64,000 nucleotides of DNA from Escallonia rubra (lineage: Eukaryota; Streptophyta; Magnoliopsida; Escalloniales; Escalloniaceae), in assembly GCA_033065855.1 (NCBI GenBank), contig JAVXUO010000072.1:124001-188000 (forward strand), in the 5' to 3' direction. Below the pieces are notes generated by a model, which saw only the letters and a list, made by a program, of their open reading frames with translations, was not told the origin of the DNA and did no database searches. Made by a program: the position numbers and the translations under genes. Position 1 is the stretch's first letter. Each line of letters begins with the position of its first letter. This document shows, piece after piece, positions 32,729 through 44,500 of the stretch.

Positions 32729-33560
32729 AAACTAAAATTTAAGTATTGAAAAAGTTAAGCACTAAATTTGTAAAAAAGAAAACTTTAAGCAACTGAATTA
32801 TTACTGAAAAATAAGTTAACCTGTTTGGTAAGCCAAAAACAGATGTCTAAAAATTGTCTACTTACAAATTTATCCATTTTAGAAAAATTACACATTTGTT
32901 TATGTACTTTATAACTTTTTTTTTTGTGGGGCGAAAATCATGGTGGTGGTAGTGGCAATGACGATGGAGTAGTAGTGGCAGCGGCGGCTAAAAGGTGTCA
33001 ATGGTGGCGGTAATGGTGCGTGGAGACGTGATATTGGTAGTTGTGATGATAGCGATAGGCGGCGTTATGGCGGTCATGTCAGTAATTGCAGTGTGGTGGA
33101 TCTTAAGATGATTTTGGCGAAAATGGACGTGGTGACAACATCAACGGTATGGTGGAGGTGGCAGTGTCTTTGTGGTGGTGTCGGTGGTTCTGGCGATAGT
33201 GACTAGGTCGTGGTAATTGTGGTGGTGGTAGTAAAAGGAAATAATGGTTGTGGTGGTGGTTGTATTGTAGTGGAGACAGTGTTGCCAACAAATTAATTGA
33301 GGCGGCACCGTGGTGGTAATTACCTTTTTAATGTTAAATAACTTTTAACCATCTCACTTAGAATCAAGTGATCATCATTAAGTAAGTCCACCCTGACTTA
33401 AAATTTTAGTCTATTTTTTTAGGAATTAATTTTTTAAGTGATACAAGGTTTAGCGTTATCAAACGCACTTAATTGAAAATCATTGAAACTTTAAATTTTA
33501 AGTGCTTAATTGCGTTATCAAATACATCCTTAGTCAAATGGGGGCAGCTCAAGGATGCTA
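32729..33560. other. hAT-MITE-like remnants and GGT-rich sequence, no gene
   Basis: 32935-33310 is a degenerate (GGT)n-type stretch (GGTGGTGGTAGTGGC and similar). 33430-33530 contains two blocks (TTTAGCGTTATCAAACGCAC and GCGTTATCAAATACATCC) that resemble ends of hAT-type MITEs. GGGGCTGTTTGATAAAACT at 31147 could be the opposite end, with the Pack-MULE inserted inside. Minus-strand frames here are simple-repeat artefacts. Confidence 0.35.
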
Positions 33561-34596
33561 ATTATTTAAAAAGGCTTAATTACACATGGAACCCCAAGGT
33601 TTGTCGTAACTCCCAGCTTAAACCACAAGGTTACGAATAGGCAGCAACCAACACTGAGATTTGCCATGTCCTGGAATCGAAGGATTTTACTAACGAGTGT
33701 AAATACTTCTCTTTGTTAATGGGGGTATTTCCATCTTTTTAGGTTCTTTTTTATATTTTTCATCCATCAACTTTTTAAAATTAATTGTGATCGATACGAA
33801 CGTTATAGGTTTCATTTTTTTTCTTTTATTTTCTTTCTTCTCCTCCTAACCTCCGCCCCCGCCGCCGGCGTTTGGCTGCTCCACTCCCGGTGCCATCGCT
33901 CACCTTACCATGCCACTGGTGCTTTCATATTTCTTCAACGTAGCTCGCTTCTACCCTACCATGCCCTACATAAAAAGAAAACCAGATCTTGCAGGTATGT
34001 GTGTGTATGTGTTTGTCCACTCATAGTGGTGGGTGACGGGTGTGTGTGTATGCACTTAGGGGTGGGTGACAGGTGGGGGTGGGGGAAGAGTGTGTGAACA
34101 CGTGAGTACGTGGGATGGGCTGGGTGATGCGGGTGCATGCGCACGTGTGTGGGTGTGGGGGTGCGTGTGTGTGTGGTGAGTTTTCATATGGAGGTTATGG
34201 CGGTTGATGGAGGTTGGTGGTGGGCAATGAGGGAGAGGATGATGGGTTTGTGTATAGGGTATGATGGTGGGCTTGTTTGTGGAGGTTGACGACGGTGGTG
34301 GTGGTGGCTGATGGACTGTGGGGTTAGTAACATGGGAGTGCTGGAGAGGGGTGGTTGGTTTGTGTGTTAAGGATGTTGGTGGCAGCGGTTAGTAGAGGTT
34401 GGTGGTGGGTGACAGCTGTGTGTGTCAGTGTCGATGAAAAATGGAAGAAGCTGAATATGGTGGTAAAGGTGGTGAAGGAAGCTGTAAATGGTGGAGGAAG
34501 CTGATAATGGAGGTGAGAAGGGGTGGTAAAAGTGGAATAAGATGGATTTGGTCAAAAGGGGTTGAAAAGACATAAATGAAATTTACCATTTACTGA
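33561..34596. repeat. GT/GGT-rich low-complexity region, no gene
   Basis: 33990-34460 is dominated by GTGTGTG, GGTGGTGG and related degenerate motifs. 33575-33740 (ACATGGAACCCCAAGG, ACCACAAGGTTACGAATAGG) looks like the end of a DNA transposon, but I cannot pair it with a partner. No coding region is supported. Confidence 0.45.
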
Positions 34597-34605
34597 TTTC
34601 CTAAT

Positions 34606-34849
34606 GAACAAACTTTAGCTCCTACCCGAGTTGTAGGAATCTTCCTCCAATCTCGTATGTAGTGACAATTAATAGTCGCTAAATGTTTGTAGTGGCTTTT
34701 CTTCTAATACTTTCAGCGACCATTATTAGCAGCACTTTTTTAGCGTCACTAAATAAAAGCCACTAGAAACATTTAGAGACGATTGATTGTCGCTATATAC
34801 AGGGTAGGAGGAAGATTCCTCCAACCGGGATAGCAGCCAAATTTTTTCC
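34606..34849 (+). mobile_element. Mutator-type MITE with perfect 9-bp target duplication
   Basis: This is a 244-bp element flanked by TTTCCTAAT on both sides (34597-34605 and 34850-34858). Its terminal inverted repeats are GAACAAACTTTAGCTCCTAC and GGAAAAAATTTGGCTGCTAT (right end reverse-complemented), extending over about 34 bp. The interior is a second palindrome around AGCGTCACTAAATAAAAGCC. It is the cleanest of at least four copies in this window, so it is probably the youngest. Confidence 0.85.
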
Positions 34850-34858
34850 TTTCCTAAT

Positions 34859-35222
34859 ATTGTTTGGTAAAATCCTTGGATTACACCACATGGCAATCCT
34901 CAGATCTTTCCCTGCCTATTCATAAACCTTGCGTTTTGGGCAAAGCTTGGGATTCAGGGTGCAATTGCCTAGTCAAAGCTAGTCATTAATATGTTGATAG
35001 TTTATTTTTTAAGCTAATCTTCATCTCAAAACTGTATTATACTTTGTTGTTGCTAAAGGACCCCCGTTTTAAAATTTTTAGAAGGTCGTTCATTAATTCT
35101 TTCGGGGTTTCTAAGGGGCTTAGGAAAAAGTAAAAGATCTTAACGGTATAAAAATTGTTAGACCTTGTTAGTTGCATTTATAGTATGATTGCTAGTGACA
35201 ATTGTATTGCCACTAATATATA
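34859..35222. other. AT-rich non-coding sequence
   Basis: No gene, repeat or signal can be supported between the Mutator MITE and the Stowaway MITE. Confidence 0.4.
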
Positions 35223-35595
35223 CTCCCTTCGTCCCTTAAAGAGTGATCATATTTCCTTTTTGGGCCGTCCCACAAAAAGTGATCACTTCCAAATTAGGAA
35301 AGATTCTGTAAGTATTTTTACATATTTACCCTTTTTATACTTTTTTATTCTATTTCTCTCACCACATTTAATTCTCTACCAACTCATTTTCTCTCTCCGG
35401 GCCCACCACTTTACACTTTTTTATTCTATTTCTCTCTCTACATTTAACACTCTATCAACCAATTTTTTTCTCTCATGGCCCACCCTTTTCCTCCCTCTCT
35501 CTAAAGGGTAAAATGGGAAAGACACACAATATATAACCTAAATCCTTAATATACGTGCAAAATAAAATGGATCACTCTTTAAGGGACGGAGGGAG
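35223..35595 (+). mobile_element. Stowaway-type (Tc1/mariner) MITE
   Basis: The left terminus CTCCCTTCGTCCCTTAAAGA and the right terminus TCTTTAAGGGACGGAGGGAG are nearly perfect inverted repeats. TA flanks both ends (35221-35222 and 35596-35597). The 373-bp length is long for the family but the termini are canonical. Confidence 0.88.
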
Positions 35596-35597
35596 TA

Positions 35598-36479
35598 CTA
35601 TTCAACAACACCTTACAGAATGTTGCTGATAGTTTTTTGAAGCTATTTTTTTTAATTCTTTATACTTTATAACACTCTCTTCTGTCACTAAAAGTTGCCC
35701 CGTTATATCTTTATGGTGAAGATCCTAAATATATTCAAGCTATTCTCTACTTTTCTAAAATTGTTTATTGTTTAAAATTGTTCAATCTTTCATGTAAGAT
35801 CTGCCACGGATAGGTACAATAGCGTGAAATTCTTCATGTCGATGAGCCGGTCCTTGGGGCACATTCCATCGTGTCATCGCTGCTTCAAAATTTTCCCCAT
35901 TTTTGGACTAATCTCCTTATGTGGTCGTTTGCCTCGTTCCAGATTTCTATTGTTGGCACACGCCGGTTAGGTTTCTAGATATAATTATGTCTGGGTATAC
36001 TTGTTCACTTTACGTAGGAAGGCCTTCATATTTTAAGGAAGGCTTTTGTTCACCAAAAATGCAAAACGCATCGTCGAATTAATGGAGGCTATGCATGAAT
36101 TAATGTTGTATACTTTACAGATTTGTCCGAATTATCCATTTTGAGGTTGCAACATTGACAATAGAAAGATAACCAGATAAAAGGCGCATTCTTTTCCTGC
36201 ACGATGTTGAGTAGGTTAGCGGAATCCTTTTATCGAGACCGGCTGCTCAAAAGTGCTTCTAGAAAAAGTCCAACAATTGAGAGAAGAAATGGATAGATCT
36301 AAGAAGTTGAGAATTAAACCATCCATGTGCAGCTTTTCTGAGTGTTGTTGGGAAGGCGAGACATATGACAACATCGGAAACATGTAAAAGCTTTTATAAC
36401 CAATTAATAAACAAGTTCCAGCGGATCGCTGCTGTCGTCGTACAGTTCATTAAGGCATCTTAAAATTCGGTGATAATTT
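35598..36479. other. Non-coding sequence, nothing recognised
   Basis: I see no coding region longer than chance and no repeat shared with the rest of the window. The stretch ends where a minus-strand Ty3/gypsy remnant begins. Confidence 0.35.
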
Positions 36480-37400
36480 GGCTTCTTAAGTAGCTTTCGA
36501 CACGGGACTACCCTGCAGGGGTTGACGACGACCTCTATGGTGCTTGTGTTTGAGGACAGCGAGACCAGGGTGGTAAAGAATAAGAACTATCTTCCCTGGA
36601 TGGGTCTTTTCAGTAAGAAAGGCCGTTGAGAGTCTTGTGTCTGTATTCTTCCTCATATGGCAGATAAGCACGATTATACCTTGAGTTGTGTAGCTCGACC
36701 ATGAGGATAGATGGAGATGGCGATCATATGGATCTCGGTAAGAACAGTTGATTGGTGCGGAGATTACAACAACATATTCATTGGAGGTTATCGACCACGT
36801 CCTCAGTTGATGGATCTCCTTGGTTAGACCAGCGAGGTTTGAACAACTTGCGATTTACTGTGGTGGTGCAAGCCGTTCTTCCACATAATAGGGGTTAGAG
36901 AACCTCGAGTTGCGAGTGATGGATGGCATGTTTATGAGATCTTCCGTCTAACCAGTGGTCCAATCATTCAAACCACTAGGCGTCATGCACCGATCGTTCT
37001 CGGTTCGACAAGTTTAGCTTGATAGCTGGTGGCGATCTCGGTTGGCTTGTCGGATTTGAGATTCATTTGACAATATGTTGCTGGCCATGATTCCTGTTGT
37101 GGTGCCACGAATGACGCCAATCTGTTGCAGCTACAAAATTGATTAGGAACCACAGCCTGGTACGATGACTAACAATACAGACTGCTAGATTGGGTTCTGC
37201 AAGGGAACTCTTCGACGTTTGAGTTAGAGCAAAGCTACAGGATAAACCTCTCGAAAAACAAGGAGAGTGATTGTGTTCGTGTGTGAATAGTGTGTATATA
37301 CCTCGGAAGAAAACTAATACAATTAGGAGTGACGACTGGGTTTGGGTCTTATTCTTGAGGATCAATTTAAAAGTTCTGTTAATACCCTAATTCTTGAACA
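36480..37400 (-). mobile_element. Fragment of a Tat/Retand-like Ty3/gypsy element (LTR end, PBS, leader)
   Basis: On the minus strand an LTR end carrying AACTCAAACGTCGAAGAGTT (about 37200-37225) is followed by GCAACAGATTGGCGTCATTC (about 37105-37125). That is a degenerate form of the TTGGCGCC.TCTGTGGGAA primer-binding block of Tat-lineage elements, with an ATGGCCAGCAAC gag-start-like motif directly behind it. The rest (36480-37060) is likely diverged gag. The fragment is broken and truncated on both sides. Confidence 0.55.
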
Positions 37401-38620
37401 TGGTAACTATCATCCACGGAGTTCACCAAGTTTGAACGGAAATTAAGATGTCATCCAATGGTTGGGAGTATAGTTTTAGATATATCAAGCTAAATACCAT
37501 GAAACAACTTTGTGTCTCAAAATGGCCATAATGGAGCTCAATTGCTACCAAAACTCTTCAAATTAATATCGGCACAACTATCTTTTTGTGGAGCTCATTG
37601 ACAATTATCTTGATGTGATGGTGAACTGCCATAACGAGATCAAACCATATCAATGTGATGGTGAACATATAACTGGAACTATATGGGTTTTTTACTTTTT
37701 GGAAATTATGGAACTATATTAGTTATATGGAGCTCGATCGATATAATTTTCCGACGGGACACACAAAAGTTGAGAAGTAATGGATAAAGTCAAAGAAAAA
37801 GGATTTCCCACGTTTTCAAAACAATAGAGCAGGATCGCCGCCGTCAGTGGTCCAAGTTGGCCTAATTTGCCTTGGCAATTGAAGTCATTTTAGAATTTAT
37901 TGGACCCCAAAGGTACTTGCCTATTCAATAGGCAATTACGAAACGAAAAGGTAACTTAGAAAATTATTTTGACTCCTTAACCGCATTATCTTCCCCCTGT
38001 CATTCTTGTTACAATAGAAAAACCTTATACAGAAAAATTGTGAAAAGGCACTCTTTTTTATTGATTGACATAAAAGAAAGAAAGTGAATTGGAGGTCCAA
38101 ATGCAAAAAGGAAACAATAATGGCAACGATTGTTGATCAATGACATTTCGAGTACAACTAATGTTTGCTCCGGTAACAACTAGGACATCTATCTTATTAG
38201 GATAAGGATCCTTTCCTCTACGATATTTCTATGGTAACAGCTTTGGCTATTAGAAGATTGCCACTAAAAGCCGTCGCAAGAATGTACAATGACATTTTTT
38301 GTCTCTAAATGTATTTAGTGACATCTTTCTACTAAGGATCCTAGTCAATGTTATAAGTTTCTTTTAGAAAATAGCAACTCCAAACACCAGATCTTTTGCT
38401 CTAACAACATAGGTTGCATAGAAAAAGTGCCATTAAGCCTTTTAGGCAACTAAAAGGCTTCGTCTTCGTCTCTATGACGAAACAAAATATTTCCGCTACA
38501 GTGCAGGATCAAACTTGTTATAAGCAGTGCAAAACATTACTCTCTACAGTTTCGTTGAAAGTATGTGAGTCATGAATAGTAGGCTTGAATCTAATCCCTA
38601 GTAAGTGGTCTCTGGGCTAA
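37401..38620. other. AT-rich non-coding sequence upstream of second PNP-like gene
   Basis: No gene is supported. 38200-38340 contains GCCACTAAAAGCCGTCGC and GTCTCTAAATGTATTTAG blocks, distantly like the interior of the Mutator MITE family, possibly an old copy. The promoter of the gene at 38774 begins near the end of this stretch. Confidence 0.35.
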
Positions 38621-38667
38621 GGAAATGTGCCAAGACTGAATGCTGATGAAGAGGTCTGCTGCTCTCC

Positions 38668-38674
38668 TATAAAT
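38668..38674 (+). promoter_or_regulatory. TATA box of second PNP-like gene
   Basis: TATAAAT in a CCTATAAATGGGG context lies 106 bp upstream of the ATG at 38774, almost the same spacing as in the paralogue at 24506. Confidence 0.7.
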
Positions 38675-38773
38675 GGGGCATCATCCAACATTAGGCATAG
38701 AGCATTGTACTTAAGCACAATTGTAAGGAAGAGAACTCAGGAGTGCAGTTTCATCTTAAAAGATCAGCAAGAA

Positions 38774-38884
38774 ATGGCTCTTGAGCGAATTATCATTGCG
38801 GCTTTTGTCGCCGCAAGCCTAATATCTGTGGCTTCTGCCATTGCAGGGACAGCCACTTACTATACTGAGTATCTTCGTGAGTAA

Positions 38885-38927
<43 letters not shown>

Positions 38928-39460
38928 GGATTGAAGTGAAGAGAACTTTGAAATGGCAGAAAAAGCCTAAAAATGCAAAATCAAAAGAAAAAGAAAAAAC
39001 AAAACATCATGCCAACCTGTTGGGAGTCAGGTTATTAAGATTAAACCCTAAATGATCATAAAATTCAATCCTTTGCCAGCCTCAGCATGCTACGGCAACC
39101 AAGATCAAGGTGTGATGATAGCAGCAGTTGGTGAGTCTATGTGGAATAACGGAGCTGCGTGCGGGAGAAGGTACACCATTAGATGCACAGGGCCCACGAA
39201 CCAAGGCATACCACAGCCCTGCACCGGTAGCAGCGTGACTGTGAGGGTTGTGGATCGTTGTGCTGGATGCGGAGCAAACCAGTTCGATCTTTCTCAACAA
39301 GCCTTCTCCAGGATTGCTAATACTGATGCCGGGAGAATCAAAATTGATTATGCTGGGTATTACCGCAGACATTAACTGCACAACTTTCCAATTTTTCCTT
39401 TCCTGGTCTGCATAGTACCTAACAATAAGTTTTTCTTATTGTCTAATTTCCAGGGCTTGA
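38774..39460 (+). CDS. Plant natriuretic peptide-like / EG45-like domain protein, copy 2
   Basis: This predicts a 128-residue secreted protein. Exon 1 (38774-38876) encodes MALERIII, a hydrophobic signal core and SVASAIAGTATYYTEYL. Intron 1 is only 203 bp (38877-39079). Exon 2 (39080-39356) encodes PSACYGNQDQGVMIAAVGES through DRCAGCGANQFDLSQQAF to IDYAG, with all six cysteines. Intron 2 (39357-39453) has GT...TTCCAG borders, and the 7-nt coding exon 39454-39460 adds A-stop; if it is retained, translation continues as YYRRH and stops at 39375. The barrel is close to copy 1, with differences clustered after GAACG (RR for TT) and near the C-terminus. The family is apoplastic and linked to water and ion homeostasis and stress. 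Compact introns, all cysteines, a TATA box and a poly(A) signal make this the most gene-like locus in the window. Confidence 0.92.
38885..38924 (+). repeat. CT microsatellite in intron 1
   Basis: An almost uninterrupted (TC)n run of about 40 bp starts 8 bp after the splice donor. The paralogue at 24506 has a shorter CT run at the same place, so the tract predates the gene duplication and has since changed length. Confidence 0.85.
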
Positions 39461-39612
39461 AGTTCTCAGGTGATTGATCTCAAGGAGCTAAAAACAAGCA
39501 TTTCACTTACAATAACGGCGAATAAGCAGCATTTCGTCCAAATTTGCTTTTCATGAATGCTGGTGAGATTGCATGGAGTAATACCATGTATTTGTAATTT
39601 TATCATCAATGA

Positions 39613-39618
39613 AATAAA
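39613..39618 (+). other. Polyadenylation signal of second PNP-like gene
   Basis: AATAAA lies about 150 bp after the stop codon, with a T-rich upstream element (TTTGTAATTTTATCATC) just before it. Confidence 0.6.
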
Positions 39619-40016
39619 GATTTCGTCCTCTACGCACAAGCAAATGTAATTGACCTTGGAATTGTCCGAAATAATACGTCGCACATTTTGGTCTAAACAT
39701 TTATAAAAAACTAATTCTTTGCAGTTTAAAATGTTTAGCCGTGAAATATTATTTTGGAGTCATAGATTATTATGATCAGAATTATGTAAGAGGAACAATG
39801 CCCGTGGATATGGCAAAAATGCTTTCACCAAATTTGAAAGCCAGTAAATAGGGTGATGTTGAGGAGATGGGGTTTGCAGTTGACATCGAGATGCCACTAC
39901 GGGTATAATTTGAGTCGAATGTCATGCATGGATATGTGGCATGCACAAACCAAGAATAAGAAGAAGGTAGGATCCGAAGCAAGCTAGACAGAACTTGAAA
40001 GCTACAGTACTGTGCA
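39619..40016. other. 3' flank of second PNP-like gene, no gene
   Basis: No coding region or repeat is supported before the CACTA-like terminus at 40017. Confidence 0.35.
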
Positions 40017-41560
40017 CACTACCAGAAAATCCACTTTCGACGGAAAGTGAATATTCCATCGGTAAAGACTTTTGGTGACGGACTGTCCGTCGCCAAAAGT
40101 CCAAGGGTAAACACTTTGGTGGTCCGTCAGCAAAAATCAGTTTTTACAGACGAAATTAGTTACTTTTAGCAACATAAGTTTTTCTTCGCTAAAGGTATTT
40201 TCTATATTTTATAATATTCCAGAATTTTTTGGAAAAATTGAAAAAAATCCATCGCTAAAAAGTCTATTGTAAAAGTTTTTAGGTACATTAGTTTCGTCGC
40301 TAAAAATCTGTATCTAAAAAAGTTTATTGATATGTAGAAGGACTTTTAGCGGCGGAATTCTGTCTCCAAAAGTTGAAAAAAGGTTTTTTTGTTATTTTTT
40401 ATAAATTCAAACCTGTTTCAAACAATTATTCCTAACCAACCAATCCAATTACAATTTAATTCTTTAAACTATGATTAATCCTTTATCAAATTTCAAGTAA
40501 TACAAATAAAATTTAAATCACGTACACCACTAATTAACACCAAATACAACAAATTACATGTTCACTAAATACAATAGATCACATTGTACAAATTCATAAA
40601 CAAAATTACATGTTTCATTGAACTAAGAAAATACAAATCAAGATTCTTGCACCGAAACCTGCACAATATCTCTCTGTTTACAATTCTTAGTTGTTTTCCT
40701 TTGTCAACCACATCCTGAAAAGAAGCCAGTTGTACAAATTCATTTACGATAAACAAAATGCATAGAAGAAGACTAGTTGTTAAATTTTAACCAAAAATCC
40801 AGTCAAAATTAGCAGCAAGAAATAATGCAAAAATCATAGAGCCCCGTGAGATGTTAGTAAATATTTCATATGTGCTTCTTTCGGTCCTAGAGAGCCCTTT
40901 TTATCCAATTTCTTCACGACCACAGCACAAGTGACCCTTTTGCGAAAAAGAGAATCGCATATTAATGAAATTCAATACGTACAGTCGAAACAAGCATATG
41001 AATACTCAACAAGAACTCCCAAACTCTAATCTTACAAACCTTAGAAATCAAAGGATGACACTAGAGCGTATGTCTGGTTCCCTCTTCACAAGGATTTTAA
41101 CCAAGAAACTATAATGGGACCCATGTATATTGCATGAAAAAAATGATCAAATTAGACTATTTAGGTTTACCTTTCTATCAATAGAAACCACAAAAATCAT
41201 GAGGGTTTAATTTCACATAGTCTCGCTCATTGTTCGAAACTCCTTCACAATACTAGAACTGTATCATATCGCCAATTTTTTTCGCACAATATAATGTGAA
41301 TAGCTCATTATCAAGAATTCTAACACCTACTATAGATGGAGCATACGTCTTTTTATCTACCCAACCTTTAGATACCATTCCCAAGTTTTGGCATGGTGTT
41401 TAGTAATGAGCATATAATGGAAGTCCAAATCATGGCAAGAGCTGGACGTTACAGGATACATTAATCTTAACCCAATATGGGTCAAATATGCACCCAATAA
41501 GAGAAGAACACGTAGCACTACCAGAAGACTATGAAACTGCCCCACGTTTCTTGGAATAGT
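40017..41560 (+). mobile_element. CACTA-like remnant with one recognisable end
   Basis: It starts CACTACCAGAAAATCC, a typical CACTA-superfamily terminus. This is followed by subterminal inverted motifs (GACGGA, CGTCGCCAAAAG, TTAGCAAC.TAAG) to about 40380, then AT-rich sequence of the kind found inside non-autonomous CACTA elements. I could not find the opposite terminus, so the right border is a guess and the element is probably truncated. Confidence 0.45.
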
Positions 41561-41589
41561 GGGAAGTGGCACTTCCCCACTCTCTCACT

Positions 41590-44500
41590 CCCCTATTATG
41601 GGTAGTAACCACCCATTAAATCTAGTAACCCCCCATTAGAGGGGTCAGAGAAGTTCAGAAGAAGGAATGAGGTATGTTCTCTCATCCGAAATACTCATAT
41701 ACATTTTCAAACACTCTCGTTGACTTTAGCATCGGAGACCCTCCACTGGAAACCCTCACTACAAGAAAAACAAGTTATGCCTACGGTATAGTACCGTAGG
41801 CATAGGTGCCAAGTACCGTAGGCATAGCCTATCCCTACGGTACTATACCGTAGGCTTAAGTTGCGATGCCCTAGACCTATGCCTACGGTGTTGAAGATTA
41901 TCACCTACGGTTATGCCATAGCTATATACTTATGCCAAATTTGTTTTAACTCACTTATAGCGACGGTTTTTAGGGAAAAGCCTACGGTCACACCGTAAGA
42001 ATATGTTTAATTATAGAACCCTATGCCTATGGCTGATACCATAGGGATATGTTTACCCCATAGGTACCCTAAGCTATACCTATGGTACATTCCGTAGGCC
42101 AAAGTTAAAATCCTTTTAAATTTTTGAAGCCTATTCCTACGGTTTAAACCGAAGGGATAGGCTTCAAAATATTAAACCAAACCTAAACCTACGGTCTACA
42201 CCATAGCTACATGTTCTCTTTGTTCCCCCTACCTTCCCACCCACCATGCTGAATTTTTTTTCTGGGCTTACTTGTGTTTCATCACAGTAACGTACAAATG
42301 CAATTGAAGTAGCAACTGAAGTATTATAACATGTTTTGCAATTGCATAAGTAGTGCAATGTAATTAATATAACAATAATCATGTGCACCAAATTTCATAC
42401 AAAAGCGTCAATCTCACCACTTAAATTTAAAAGCCATCATAAGATCTCAATATCAACCTAGATACTATACACATCCACCCACTTTAGTTGCGAACCACGC
42501 ACACATGGGAACTAGTCCTCATTCGCAGTGCTTGCATCTTGCTCCTCGCCATCACAACCATCCTGCAAAATGCAACAAAGCATCATCAATGACATTGACT
42601 GAGAGGTTGTATCAAAATTGAGATCAGTTGTGTGTGTGTTTGTATATGTGTGTATGTGCAACCTTCATAAGGTGAGTAATTTTGACAGTTCTAAAGTTCT
42701 TAGTACTAATACACGACATCCCCGTGTCACACTAGCAAAATTGGCCGTCTACAAACGCAAAACTGAGATGCAAGTCCTTATATTTGATCATATCATAGAC
42801 CACAAAATTAAAACTTACAAGTTCTAACAAGTCATACAAGTTGTTCTTGGGAGGACAGTTTCTACTGAAGTGCCTAACCGCGGTTTTATTACACTAGTAT
42901 CTTCATGGTGCTATGAAGTTTGAAGATAACACACAGCTAGAGTACTTATAGGGCAATCTTTTGGATAATGTCCTTGTCCGTGTGTGTGTGTGTGTGTGGT
43001 ACTAATCACCTATAGGTGGAAATAGGGAATACCTTCAAAATGGAACCAACTGCTTTATACGAAAGGAGAAACAACATTAGCAAAAGCAAATGTAATAAGT
43101 CAATCCATTCCTTTACATTTTACTACCTGTGTGCACCTCAACTTTGATTAAAAGCTAGAGATCCACCTACAAAAAAACAAAAGAAATTCAATTAGAAATG
43201 GAAAGAAAGAAACTAATAATTCCACCACTATTCTACTAAGGAAGTTATCAATGGCATGGTAAAGAAATGCAGAACACCACCCTGAGTTATCTGGTTCACA
43301 ACTGAAAATCCAATGTAACACAAACAGTTTTTCTATTTTGTACCTTGTAGTTTTCTCTGTTAGTGAAGATTCGCAACGTAGAACGCCAACCAAGTAGAAG
43401 GGCAACCCCGGCCAAGTAAAATATCTAGTAAGAAACCATAAACACCAGATTCAGTCATGGCCTTTGACCAAAAAAAGGTTTACGCAAAGAGAACAAAGGT
43501 TGTACATATTCCTTACATTTGATAGAGCAAACAAACCCGTGTCGAAGAAAAGTATTACACCAAGAAAAGAAAAAAACACTCCAAAGCCAATGAAGCCTAA
43601 CCCAATCTCTGCATGTTTAGACAAAGTACTTGATGTTAATAGTCAAACTTGGAGTTGAATAAAAATGAGATGAAAATCTTAAAGCAAGTCATTAAGCGAC
43701 ATGGATTCAAAGACAACTACAGGACAACTACAGATAATTTACAACTTCACTTTGTCGCAATTATACTACAGGAACCATATACAACAAACACAGATTTGGA
43801 AGTATCCGAAAGCAGTCAATACTGTCATAAGTTATTTACCATTAGAAGTTTCAAAGAGACCTAGCGTAGTAAGATTAGCCCCAAATAGCAAAGTCGAGAG
43901 CAGCAGATTTAAAGCCACAAATTTTCCTCTACAAAGCAATGCTAGTACTGTTATCCTGCTAATATGTAGAGTTTTATTAGGTAACTCTGAAGCTTCTCAT
44001 GAGGTCTGATAAAAAGTAGACATCAAACACACTTATAGGAAGATAATTGAAATCAAACCTACAATACCCAACAAGTTATCAATGGCATGGTAATTATAAA
44101 GAATTTAAAAAATCTTAAAGCAAGAATGGACAAGTCAGCAAATAGATTGAATCATCATGCTTGCCAATAGATTGAACAAAACAAAGCAAACAGTACCAAA
44201 ATCAAAGGATTGTCATTTGTCTCCCACAGCAGAATGAGACATTTGTGAATTTTTTCAAAAGTCGAAAGTCGAAAGTCGAAACAGGTGTCGAAAGTTGAAA
44301 CTGTAGAATAATTCGTTACAAAGGAGATGGTTGAAACAAAAATTAATGACAAGATAGTTACCTAAGAGTTGTGATTCAACTCAGATTGAGAACGTAATGC
44401 AAAAATGGTGGCCGTAACAGGTGGGTGCTTGTAGTCTGGTTCTACCAGCGAGCTCGAAGGTGATTCTTGCGGCAGATTCACGACAGAGATGCCAGAGTTG

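Noticed and set aside
31147-33530. A single large hAT-type element enclosing the Pack-MULE
   Set aside because: The proposed ends are only loosely similar and no 8-bp target duplication was found, so I kept it as a remark only.
35155-35511. 118-residue plus-strand frame
   Set aside because: Most of it lies in a Stowaway MITE with typical TIRs; no protein similarity recognised.
41510-41525. Second CACTACCAGAAG motif as a possible partner end for the CACTA remnant at 40017
   Set aside because: It is in the same orientation as the left end, whereas a right terminus should be inverted; no flanking duplication.
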